A stretch of 64,000 nt of DNA from Pegoplata infirma (taxonomy: Eukaryota; Arthropoda; Insecta; Diptera; Anthomyiidae). The stretch covers positions 131,282,682-131,346,681 of the forward strand of contig OY992539.1 of assembly GCA_963921195.1 (NCBI GenBank). The letters run 5' to 3'. Below, one piece after another: positions 1 to 10,599 of the stretch. The position numbers were made by a program, and so were the translations under genes. Under the pieces are notes generated by a model that was not told where the DNA came from, made no database searches, and worked only from the letters and a program-made list of their open reading frames with translations. Position 1 is the first letter of the stretch. Each line of letters begins with the position of its first letter.

Positions 1-270
1 GGGACTAATGGCTGGCCATTTCAATACTGGTATGCTGGGCGCATTAAACAATATTTTTGTCCAACCAGTGACATGGATTGGAGCGTTGTCTTGGTGTAAT
101 GTCCAATTATCTCCACATAGTTCGGTAGCAAAGTCTATTAAATGTTCCCGAACAAGTAAAATTATATTATTGCATTGTTTTTAGTATGGGCAAATCATAT
201 TCGGAACCGTACTCCTGATCCAAATGCATCCCATACCATAACGGATTCGAAACCGTGATTTTGCAAATAG
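1..270 (-). mobile_element. Tc1/mariner-type transposase remnant, left arm
   Basis: Read on the minus strand, this segment matches 480-748 as an inverted repeat over about 250 bp with many mismatches. The right arm shows what it is: a transposase fragment with the Trp-Pro-Ala-x-Ser-Pro-Asp-Leu motif around the third catalytic residue of Tc1-type enzymes. The left arm is cut by the window edge and has no long open frame, so it is a dead copy. The head-to-head arrangement suggests either two insertions or a rearranged foldback derivative. Confidence 0.6.
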
Positions 271-378
271 CACGTTTGGCGCGGCTGTCTTAAATCTCTC
301 CAATATTGGTGTTGACGGTCATTGCTATCCAAATTAAACTTTTTTATCACTAAATATGACGAAAAAAAGTTAAATTAA

Positions 379-454
379 GACGGCGCTGATGGTCACCACT
401 TCTCTTGTAGGGAAGTGGTGACGGCGCTGATAGTCACCACTTCTCTTGTAGGGA
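379..454. repeat. 35-bp direct repeat, two copies
   Basis: Two copies of a 35-bp unit beginning GACGGCGCTGATGGTC lie at 379-413 and 420-454 and differ at one base. They sit in the spacer between the two inverted transposase pieces. This looks like a recent local duplication; no function is evident. Confidence 0.8.
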
Positions 455-479
455 TTTAACACATTTCAGCCAAACGTGA

Positions 480-790
480 TATTTTCGAAAGCACAGTTTC
501 GAATCCGTCATGGTATAGGATGCATTTGGATCATGAGGAAGGGTTTGAATATGATTTGCTTCCAAAAAAAATAGTGCAAAAATATATTTTTACTTGTTAG
601 GGACCATTTAATTGACTTTGCTACCGAACTGTATGGAGATAATTGGACATTCTCGCAAAATAACGCTCTAATCCATGTCACTCGTTTGACAAAAAAACTT
701 TCTATATGCGCACAACATACCAGTATTGAAGTGGCCAGCCATTAGTCCCGACCTACACCCAATTAAATTCCTCTTTAGGACCTTTTCTGC
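480..790 (+). pseudogene. Tc1-type transposase fragment, right arm
   Basis: A broken plus-strand reading contains YGDNWTFSQNNALIHVTR near 632-690 and LKWPAISPDLHPIK near 726-767. These match the two conserved blocks of Tc1-family DDE transposases, QDNAPxHxSR and WPAxSPDLNPIE. Stop codons and frameshifts interrupt the sequence between and around them, and no N-terminal DNA-binding part is seen, so it cannot encode an enzyme. It forms an inverted repeat with 1-270. Confidence 0.7.
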
Positions 791-1189
791 CAAGGTCATT
801 TCAAAGTCACAGCCGTACAAGACCATTTAAGGACTTTAACTTTAAATACTGACAAAATGGGGGACAAGGGGTATTGGTACATTAAAAACCTTGGCGGGGT
901 TTATGCCTCCTAGGCTTTAAAAAGTTTAAATACTCAAGGCGAACACAAATTTTCACAAAATACTTAATTATATTGCAAATCAAAAAGAATATATAGGAAT
1001 TTTCTTTTATGCACATATAAATATTTTCTATAGAAAATATATGAAGTATTTAATTTTTCGTTATTTTCAGTTGTAAAAAATAGGGTATAAATTTAAAATG
1101 TTTATGATTTTAATGCTTATATATTAACATAATGAAATATTAACCAAACATGAAAAAAAAATTTCTTTTCTTTCCTAAAACTCAATATA
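791..1189. other. AT-rich stretch without a gene
   Basis: No coding frame, repeat family or structural element was recognised here, apart from a short palindrome around 1022-1045 (ATTTTCTATAGAAAAT). Confidence 0.6.
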
Positions 1190-1814
1190 AAACAAGTAAA
1201 AAAGTAAAATTCGGCCTTGCCGAATGTAGTGATACCCTCCACAATTTCAAAAAGATTATTGCAAAAAACTTTATTTAAAAGGAAATTACTTTTGAAAAAA
1301 AAAAAATTTTTGAAAAAAAAATTTCCGCGAAAAAAATTTTGGAAAAAAAATCCGCGATTTTTTTGTCAAAAAATATGTTCGTACTTGTTTAAATACCATT
1401 TGGTGTTCAATTATGTTCACATATGCCAACCAGAAGCCGAATTAAAGCATTTTGTATTTTAAGGTTATGTTGAATGTACTGAAATTTTTGAGGTGTGCTT
1501 ACATTTTCGTTCATAACTTTTGAACCGCTGAACCGATATCGCTCAAATGCAATACCAAACTTCTCGGGAGAACTTCCAATAAATATCTTAAGTTTCAGTC
1601 ATCTCTGTGCAATATTTTGTCCGCGAGAGCATTTTCAACAGACAGACAGACAGACGGACAGACGGACAGACGGACATCGCTAGAATGTCTTAAAATCGAT
1701 CGGGCATCATGAATATATATACTTTATGGGGTCCCAGATCGATATTTCGATGAGTTACAAACAGAATGACAAACTTATATATACCCTCTATCACTAAGTG
1801 GAGGGTATAAAAAT
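1190..1814 (+). repeat. Dispersed TACCCTCC family, copy 1
   Basis: One of five near-complete members of a non-coding family in this window (others at 18823, 28517, 55121 and 62236). It starts with AAACAAGTAAAAAAGT, then a small hairpin (TTCGGC...GCCGAA) and GATACCCTCCAC. The middle holds lines such as AACTTTTGAACCGCTGAACC and a GACA/GACG microsatellite (1640-1675). It ends with a CATCGCTAGAATGTCTTAAA block and a second hairpin, ACCCTCTATCACTAAGTGG, followed by AGGGTATAAAAA. The small open frames in it are not conserved among copies. It is probably a non-autonomous element; its class is unknown. Confidence 0.85.
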
Positions 1815-1970
1815 GCACATATAATTACACTGTGCTACAAAAGACCAAAAATAAAATATGCAGGGGTTCTCATATGAAAATTCGGGTTGGTTGGAGTCCA
1901 TAGAGTACTGATATACTCATAGTTTTTCTAGATCACTTCGTTAAGTACGTTTTTTATTGGCAAATGTGTT

Positions 1971-2487
1971 AGGTTAGGTTAGGTTAGGTTAGGTTAGGGG
2001 TGGCGGAGCTCAAAATTTTTAACTCCTCGCATAGACCGGCTAGTCCATAGCAATACCACATGTTCCTTCAGCGACGAGGATAAAACGCGTTAGTCCATGT
2101 TGCAAACAATTTAATGCGCATGAGGACCATGACTGCGATTTCTTCCAGATTCTCGAGTTCTGCTTTGCCCAAAATTTGTTTGCGATGCCTGGCCAATGCG
2201 GGGCATTTGCACAGGATATGTTCAACAGTTTCATCCGTATTCGGTTCATCACATCTTCTACAATTGGAATCAGAGATAAGTCCAATTGTTCTTGCGTGGA
2301 AAGCAATAAGGCAGTGTCCCGTGACCACTCCCGTGAGTAAACGACATTCTCTTCTGTTAAGAGAAAGTAGGTAACGAGTTCTTTTAAGGTCGTAACGCGG
2401 CCAGATTATTCTGGTAGTTCTGCTTGTACTTAACTCTCGCCATTTCCTGTTCGCCATGGAAATACACCGACAATCACTTCTCGATCT
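1971..2487 (-). mobile_element. 5-prime-truncated non-LTR retrotransposon (LOA/I-group type)
   Basis: The minus strand reads the C-terminal tail of a non-LTR reverse transcriptase polyprotein (open 2460 to 2068). It includes RRECRLLTGVVTGHCLI and a CRRC...HILCKCPAL zinc-binding block, as in the element at 6395-8352. The 3-prime tail is a run of CCTAA pentamers (1971-1997 as TTAGG on the plus strand). A 12-bp target duplication, GGCAAATGTGTT, flanks it at 1959-1970 and 2488-2499. The inverted partner arm near 10100-10112 keeps the same site without the insertion. It is a dead-on-arrival fragment. Confidence 0.85.
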
Positions 2488-3109
2488 GGCAAATGTGTTG
2501 AAAAACGGCAATTCTTAAATTACAATTTTAAAAAATTATTACTTTGTTAATGTGCAACCGATTTTCGATTTTATGGATTTATGTGAAAGGTATAAGTCAT
2601 ACCTTTTAAACAAAACAAAAAAATTAAAAATCGATCAAGAATTGGCTGAGCTACGATCGTTTAAGTTAAAAAAAACCCAAGTTTTTGAAAAATTTGCCAT
2701 ATTCTTTATACTCTAAGTTGAAAGTGCATCATTAAACAATTTTTTTTGTATTTTTGTATAAAAGTATAGTAAAGTAGGTTTCCAAAACACCAAAAAACAT
2801 AACAATCGGTTAAAAAATGAATGAGTTATAAGTTTTGTGATAAGACATTTTTAATTTTTTTCAGAAATGCTTGTAATTCAGGTATTATTCATAAATCTTA
2901 TTGCTAGTAGTAATTTTATGTGCCTATGCATATAAACAAGAGATGGTAACATAATTAGATTTGTGCATGATTGACACATGATCACAAGTGAGCGTGATTG
3001 AATATCAATTTTACTCACGTGGTTGGGAGTGAGTGGCAGTGTGAGTGGAATAAAAAAAATGGGCGTGCCAGTTGCTTCTAAATCCCATTTATCGTCCATT
3101 CCATGAGAC

Positions 3110-4790
3110 ATTTTAAAAAATCTGACCGAGGGTCTTCCGATTTTTTTTATATTTTTCATACAGATTCTCTATGGAGCCAATTTCAAATTTCATCCATCAG
3201 ATCGAAAATATTCGAAAAACTCGCGACTTTATTCACGATTTTCGTTTTTAAAAAAGTCAAAAAAATGCAAAAACTGTGTAAATTTGAGCTGCTGTATTTC
3301 CTAAACTACTTATCGCATTTTAACAATCTATAGCGCATACGAATGGTATTTAAGTCTACTTTAATATTTAATAAACTGTAAAAATATTGTTGGTTTAAAA
3401 GTGCATTTTTATGCAAATGCAGTTTTGAAGTGCATTTTGCGAAACTTTTACCCCTTTTAATTTTTTTTTAATTAGCATATTTGGAAAATTTAGAATTTTT
3501 GCTACAAAAGAATGTTTTCATTACAATGGACCGAGAATGTATGCTATTTTTAATATTTTTTTTAAAAAAATACTTCCTTAAGTTTCCCTTATAAAAAATT
3601 TAATTTTTACATGTTTATAAACCGTTATATTTTCAAAAGTACGAATCGTATATTATTGCTTTTATGCACATTGGAAAGGTATTTTTGTCTATTTTTTGCA
3701 TATAATGACCGCAAAAATTTTGGTGTTTCGAAAATGCATTTTAAATGCAAATGCAGTTTTAAAGTGCATTTTCCAAAACTTTTACCCCTTTAAATTTTTT
3801 TTTAATCATCATATTCGAAAAGTTTACAATTTTTACTACAAAATAATGTCCTCCTAATAATGGACTCACTGTGTGTGCTATTTTTTAGAATTTTTTAAAA
3901 AATCACATAATTTGAGATTTTTTTTTGGTTTAATTTAAAATATTAAAATTCGTTTTAAGGAAATTTTTAAAATTTCTTTAAAAATAGCACACTCAGTGGG
4001 TCCATTATTATGAGGACATTATTTTGTAGTAAAAATTGTAAACATTTCAAATATGATAATTAAAAAAAAAAATCAAAGGGGTAAAAGTTTTGAAAAATGC
4101 ACTTCAAAACTGCATTTGCATTTAAAATGCATTTGTGAAAAACCAATATTTTTGCGGTCATAAAATGCAAGAAATGGACAAAAATACCTTTCTAATTTGA
4201 ATAAAAACAATAAGATACGATTAGTACTTTTGAAAATATAACGATTTAAAAACATATCTTTTTACATGATTTTTGTATAATTTAAAAAATAAAAATTTTT
4301 ACAAGGGAGACTTAAGGAAGAATTTTTTAAAAACAAATATTAAAAATAGCATACATTCTCGGTCCATTGTAATGAAAACATTCTTTTGTAGCAAAAATTC
4401 TAAATTTTCCAAATATGCTAATTAAAAGAAAATTAAAAGGGGTAAAAGTTTCGCAAAATGCACTTCAAAACTGCATTTGCATAAAAAATGCACTTTTAAA
4501 CCAACAATATTTTTTCAGTTTATTAAATATTAAAGTAGACTTAAATACCATTCGTATGCGCTATAGATTGTTAAAATGCGATAAGTAGTTTAGAAAATAC
4601 AGCAGCTCAAATTTACACAGTTTTTGCATTTTTTTGACTTTTTTAAAAACGAAAATCGTGAATAAAGTCGCGAGTTTTTCGAATATTTTCGATCTGATGG
4701 ATGAAATTTGAAATTGGCTCCATAGAGTATCTGTATGAAAAAAATAACAAAAATCGGAAGACCCTCGGTCAAAAAATGCCCAAAATCATC
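3110..4790. repeat. Long inverted repeat inside the foldback
   Basis: 3110-3890 and 3950-4790 are inverted copies, about 780 bp each, with a short AT-rich centre. Landmarks are CGAGGGTCTTCCGATTTT at 3127 and its complement near 4757, and GGACTCACTGTGTGTGC at 3862 with its partner near 3990. Matching 60-residue frames occur in both arms simply because the arms are alike. Nothing suggests coding. Confidence 0.85.
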
Positions 4791-6064
4791 AAATGTCTGG
4801 TGGAATGGACGTTATAATGTTTTGGTTTTGTTTGAAAAATATGAGTGTTACTACTTAAACAAAAAAATATTGAGAGTATGTGTAAATAGGCTCGTTTAAG
4901 TAAAAAACCTTTTTTGAAAAGTTATACCTGCAACATTTTTATGACAGAAAAAGTTGTACTTTTGCAAACATTTTTGAAACGAAATTGGTAAAATTGTGGG
5001 ATCATTTGATGGAAATTTTACCTATTTATAAATAAACGTATGAGGCATTCCACACCAAATATCCAGCAAAAAAAAAACATGTGTATAGGTTGAATGAATA
5101 GCCCTATATGGAAAATTGGGTTTTTGGTTTTTAAATTTTTCAAAAACTTGGCTTAGGAGGCGTGGTCAAATATTGGAAAAATGGTAAAATTTGTGTTGAG
5201 TTACCTTGTTTAAATATTTATTAAATTAAATCGGAATGCACCACAATCTCAAACATCGATTATTTTTTTTTTTTTTTGGAAAATTTTCAGAAACCGTTCT
5301 GAAATTTTCCATTTTTTAAAAGTTTAAAAAATGAAAAATCCGCCCACTTTTTTTTAAGTTTAGATGTTTGTCTATCCACACAAATAAATTCAGACATATG
5401 TTTTTTTGAGAAAATCGCATTTGAATATTAATTTTCATAACAATTTTGTAATTTGCTTGTATTTTCTTCAACGTAGCGAATGAGTATTAAATATTTGCAT
5501 AAATGTTACTTATACGCTACGTTGAAACAAGAAAATACAAGCAAATTACTAAATTGTTATGAAATTCAAAATTCAAATGCGATTTTCTCTAAAAAAAACG
5601 AAAAACACATTACTGAATTCTTTTGTGTGGATAGACAATCTAGAGATGGGCACATGAGCAGATTAGAGCGTGATCACGCGTGAGTGTGACTGAATTCAAT
5701 TTTACTCACGTGATTGTGAGTGAGTGTGAGTGGAAAAAAATTGCCTGAGTAAGATTATTGCGTGAATGAGTGTGCGTGAGTTGATTTTATTGCGTGAGTT
5801 TGCGTGATTTATTTTCTCTTCATATTTCCTTTCATACCAAAAAAAGCAACAAAAAAATGTAAAATTTTGATTAACTTCAGATTTCGTCCCGAAAAAATCA
5901 AAACAAATGAAGGGCTTACTGCAAAAACTTGATAAGCAACATTGTATTTGTTCGTTTTTTTCGCCTTCTGCTGATGTTCCATTTACAGATTTTTGGCAGA
6001 AGTCTTGCTGTAACCCTTTGTACAAGTATTTTGAGAATAAAAGTTCTGCAAAAGTTACAATCAA

Positions 6065-8650
6065 AAAAAAAAAAAACTGTAAAGTTAACAAAAAATTTAA
6101 TTAAATTTAACTATTAAAGCACCTGATTTTGAGCCTACTAAATTTCTAGTTAATTTAACTAAAAATATTTAGCTAACTCTTCGTAGAATGAATGTAGCAA
6201 AAAAACTGTAACTTTAACTTTAAATTTAGCTGAAAATTTCGTAACATTTTTAAGTAAATATTTACAAAAAATTAGTTGAATTCTGCTAAAATTTTTGTTA
6301 CTTTTCGTAAACTAAAATTAACAAAATATTTTGTAATATTGTTTTTAACATTTTCAGGTTGAAATTTTATTTTTATTTCACCGAACACTTTAAATATGCC
6401 ATGGCAGCATTTCTTGATATTGAAGGCGCTTTTAATAACGTGAATACGGAGTCAATAATTGATGCGATGAACAATGCATCTATTAGTCACTGCATAATCA
6501 TGTGGGTTAAGCGAATGCTTTCCAATCGGGAAATTACCGCTGAATGGGGTCATGCTAAGGCCTCACGTTACGCGACTAGGGGTACACCGCAAGGCGGAGT
6601 TTTATCACCTTTACTTTGGCTGTTAGTGGTAGACCCTATACTGAAAAAACTGGGAACTTCAACCATCGCTTATGCGGACGACGTCGTAATATTGTCCTGT
6701 GGGAAATATCCGGACACGATAACCGATTTACTTGAAGGGTCACTGAAGATGGTATGGAAGTGGGCATCAGATAACGGACTCAACGTTAACCCGAAAAAGA
6801 CCGAAATAGTTCTTTTTACGAGAAAGTATAAGATCCCAAATTTTAGGAAGATTCGTGTCGGTGGAGTTGAGATTCCACAATCCCCTCATGCGAAATTTTT
6901 AGGAGTGATTTTGGACAGTAAGCTCTCTTGGAAAATGAACACAGTTGAGAGAATAAAAAAGGCTAACAATGCTTACTACGCGTGTAAGAAAATGTTCGGT
7001 AGTACCTGGGGTTTAGAGCCTAGAGTTACGTACTGGATTTATACTTCAGTAGTAAGACCAATCTTACTATACGGAGTGTTAGTCTGGTATAAGGCACTTG
7101 AAAGGGATGTGATACTAAAGCAGTTTCAAAGACTTCAACGGCTTATGGGATGTAGTATTACAGGAGCTTTGAGAACAACATCGGCCAACTCTATTGACGC
7201 CTTATACCAATTGACGTTTTTGCGAAAGGTGAAGCTTACAAGGCTTGCCTTAGACTCAAAGAGTCAAATTGGTTTAAGTTTCGCAATTTTGGACACAGTA
7301 ACATGGACAATATAAATAATATTGATTCGGATTACTTAGTGCCCAAACTATTTTTCGACCGGAAATATTAAATAAGATTTCCAACTCGAGAATATTGGTC
7401 TAACTGGCAGAACACCCCTGCAGACACCGTAAATATCTTTACCGACGGATCCAAACAAACGCATGGAGTAGGCGCGGGTTTTACGAACGTGGAACAAAAC
7501 CAGAACTATTTTTTTTAACCTACCTTTGGACTCGAGCATATTTCAGGCTGAAATAGTTGCCATAACTAAAGCTGTGGAACATATCAGGGAAGCCAAGGGA
7601 ACAACCATAAATTTTTACGTAGATAGTCAGGCCGCCTTGAAGGCTCTTCAAGGATATTATATTAAATCTAAAATAGTTTTACAATGTTACGAGAACTTGC
7701 AGATGCCGTGTCTACACAACCAGGTTAATTTATTATGGGTACCAGGACACAACGGAATACAGGGAAATGAAAAGGCAGATGAACTCGCAAAACTTGGAGC
7801 TGATGGTTTAGGTACCATGGTGCCAGTTTTACCACCACTTCAACACTATAAACTTAAACGGAATTCCATCAATGTTGTAAAGGCAAACAGGAGGTGGAGA
7901 GAACTGACAACATGCAAAATCAGCAGAACTTTGTGGCCAACTTATGATCAAGGGAAAACTCAATATCTACCATCACTTACGAGAAGGGAATGCCGAGCTC
8001 TGACTGGGATAATAACTGGTCATTGTCTTATCGGCATCCATGCCAAGAATATTGGACTTACTTCAGACGCTAGTTGTAAAAGATGCGCTTCACCAGGAGT
8101 AGATGAAACGATAGAACACATACTTTGTCACTGCCCAGCTGTGGCAAGGAGTCGCCGATCCATTACCGGTCAGATAAGTTTCGGTACTTTGGAGGATATA
8201 ACGCAAATGGATCTTAGGATATTGAAAAGATTCGCAATGACTTTGAACGTGTTTAACTTGCACCGCTAGCGGAAAAAAAGTTTTGTGGTACCGCTATGGG
8301 CCAAGAGGTCTATGCGAGGTGTCAATCGGACACCGCCACCCTAACCTAACCTAACACTTTAAACACTAACACTTCACTTATTTTTGTTCTATTTTTTCAC
8401 AGCATTAAGTTCAGCTTAAGTAGAACTTATGAGATTTGAAAAATCAGCAAATTAATTAGTAAAAATTTGTTAACTCTGTTTTAAAGTCAACAAAAAATTA
8501 ATTCAAAATTTGTTCAAAACTAGTATTCTCGTAAACTGAACTTAACTAAAAAAATAAGTTAAAACGCTGATTTTAACTAAAAATTTGCTAAAAAGCCAGT
8601 TAACTCAACTTAACTAAAAAAAATTGTTAACTTTACAGTTTTGTTTTTTT
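6065..8650. mobile_element. MITE with AAACTGTAAAGTTAACAA ends, split by a retrotransposon
   Basis: The ends are inverted: AAAAACTGTAAAGTTAACAA at 6071-6090 and its near complement at 8624-8643. The interior that is not retrotransposon (6091-6394 and 8353-8623) is AT-rich and rich in variants of TTAACTAAAA. A non-LTR element inserted into it at 6395. With that removed, the MITE is about 620 bp. Confidence 0.7.
6395..8352 (+). pseudogene. Truncated non-LTR retrotransposon: RT, RNase H and tail
   Basis: The first part, to 7315, encodes reverse transcriptase with AFLDIEGAFNNV, GTPQGGVLSPLLW and the YADD active site, after loss of the endonuclease and ORF1. Next comes RNase H: FTDGSKQ near 7437, FQAE near 7541, YVDSQAA near 7616 and WVPGHNGIQGNEKADELA near 7737. 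Then the GHCLIG...CKRC...HILCHCPA tail ends at 8269. The reading frame is lost between 7315 and 7430, and again in a T-run at 7509-7516, so it is inactive. The 3-prime end is CCTAA repeats. An 11-bp target duplication, AACACTTTAAA, lies at 6384-6394 and 8353-8363. It is the same clade as the full element at 49231, but clearly diverged. Confidence 0.88.
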
Positions 8651-9294
8651 AAGAGTATATTTTCTACATTATTTCAAAAGTTTTAAAGCAAAACCCACCA
8701 TAAAATGAAATGTTGCTTATCGAGTTTTTACAATAAGTCAAATGTAAAATTTTAGATTTTGCTGAAATTTTTGAAAGATTTTTGAAATTTTATTTTTTGA
8801 TATTTTTTTTTGTATAAATAAGAATATTTATACCCCCGAACCTGTACCCATCACCATCTTCGATCCGTCCGTAAAAATTGACAAAATCTAATATTAAAAA
8901 AAAAATTCCAAAAAAAACAAAAGTGGCCGGATTTTTTATAAATTGACTTTTTTTAAAAATTCAAAATTTCAGAACGGCTTCTGAAAATTTTCCAAAAAAT
9001 GTTTAATCAATAGCCCATACAAAACTATACCAGAATGTTAATTTTTGAGATTGTAGTGCATTCCGTTTTAAGTTGATAAATATTTAAACAAGACAACTCG
9101 ACACAAATTTGACCATTTTTCCAATATTTGACCACGCCTCCTAAGACCAGTTTTTGAAAAATTAAAAAACCAAAAACGCAATTTTCTTAGCTCCATATAG
9201 GGCTATCCATACAACCTACTCAGAAATTTACGGTACACGTGTTTTTTTCGCTAGCCATTTGTTGTGGAATGTCTCATACGTATATTTATAAATA

Positions 9295-9523
9295 CACTCA
9301 AAATAATTCTACAGTAAAAGGTTTAGTAAGTGATATTGTACCAAAATCTACTAATTCGTTACTAATTTTAGTATCTTCAAAGTACTAACATTAGTAATTT
9401 TTACTGGATTTGACTAATATTAGTTAAAAATTTTAGTATTGGTTACCAATTTCTGCACTAGGTCCTTTTGGACTAAAATTAGTTAAATTTTTAGTATTGA
9501 ATACCCACGTTTTTTTTTGGGTG
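9295..9523. mobile_element. 229-bp MITE A with CACTCAAAATAATT ends
   Basis: It starts CACTCAAAATAATTCTACAG and ends in GGGTG, flanked on both sides by TA. The matching left arm of the foldback, near 5030, reads ATAAATA directly into the following arm sequence, which is the empty site with a single TA. This fits a Tc1/mariner-type TA target duplication. A second copy, carrying other elements, is at 48603-54739. Confidence 0.85.
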
Positions 9524-10230
9524 TAGGTATAATTTCCATCACATGATCCCACAATTTTACCAATTTCGTTTCAAAAATGTAAAATTGATTTTCAACCAAG
9601 CTCACTTGTGATCATGTGTCAATCACGCACAAATCTTATTATGTTGCTATCTCTTGTTTATATGCATAGGCACATAAAATTACTACTAGCAATAAGATTT
9701 ATGAATAATACCTGAATTACAAGCATTTCAGAAAAAAAATAAAAATGTCCTATCACAAAACTTAGCATAACTCATTCATTTTTTAACCGATTGTTATGTT
9801 TTTTGGTGTTTTGGAAAGCTACTTTACTATACTTTTATACAAAAATACAAAAAAAATTGTTTAATGATGCACTTTCAACTTAGAGTATAAAGAATATGAC
9901 AAATTTTTCAAAAACTTGGGTTTTTTTTAACTTAAACGATCGTAGCTCAGCCAATTCTTGATCGATTTTTAATTTTTTTGTTTTGTTTAAAAGGTAGGAC
10001 TTATACCTTTCAAAAAATCCATAAAATCGAAAATCGGTTGCACATTAACAAAGTAATAATTTTTTAAAATTGTCATTTAAGAATTGCCGTTTTTCAACAC
10101 ATTTGCCAATAAAAAACGTACTTAACGAAGTGATCTAGAAAAACTATGAGTATATCAGTACTCTATGGACTCCAACCAACCCGAATTTTCATATGAGAAC
10201 CCCTGCATATTTTTGGTGTAGCAGAGTGTT

Positions 10231-10599
10231 ATTTGTCTTAGGTATGTTGGATATGCTGATTCCAAAAATGCTCTTACTTTTGTTGAGTCATCTTTAGTTT
10301 TTGAGATATCGCTAAAATAAAATTTTTAAATTTGAGACCTCTTTAATTTTGTCTGAATATTTATGTCCTTTTTAATAACTTGAAAACTAAAGCTGTCAGA
10401 AAAAATCTAATACCAGTTTTGGAATCCTGGCATCCAATATAGTTAAGTTCGTGTTTAAAACTGAGGCTCTAAAATTATTTTTGGAAATTATAGCCAAGCA
10501 AAATTGTTAAAAAAAACGCACTTTTCCGACTCTTTAACAGCTATTTGCTCGCGAACGCGAGCTGATGTAAACAATTGGTTAACAGATTCGGAATCAGCA
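10231..10599. other. Non-coding stretch before the Jockey fragment
   Basis: No open frame or terminal repeat was recognised. The sequence has phrases such as TTGAGATATCGCTAAAAT that look like old repetitive DNA, but no second copy was identified in this window. Confidence 0.5.

Larger units (their letters stand above)
1827..10230. mobile_element. 8.4-kb composite foldback element
   Basis: The two ends are inverted copies of each other: ACACTGTGCTACA at 1827 and its complement ending at 10230. The arms run on as 1827-2995 against about 9600-10230 and 4930-5700 against about 8760-9600, at high similarity. The arms carry later insertions: a non-LTR fragment (1971-2487) on the left and a MITE (9295-9523) on the right. 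In each case the other arm keeps the uninterrupted site. A further inverted repeat (3110-4790) and a MITE with its own retrotransposon (6065-8650) lie inside. No transposase of its own was seen, so it would depend on enzymes supplied elsewhere. Confidence 0.75.

Noticed and set aside
1971..1997. TTAGG run as a telomere or telomere remnant
   Set aside because: It is the 3-prime tail of a truncated retrotransposon with a target duplication on both sides, not a chromosome end.
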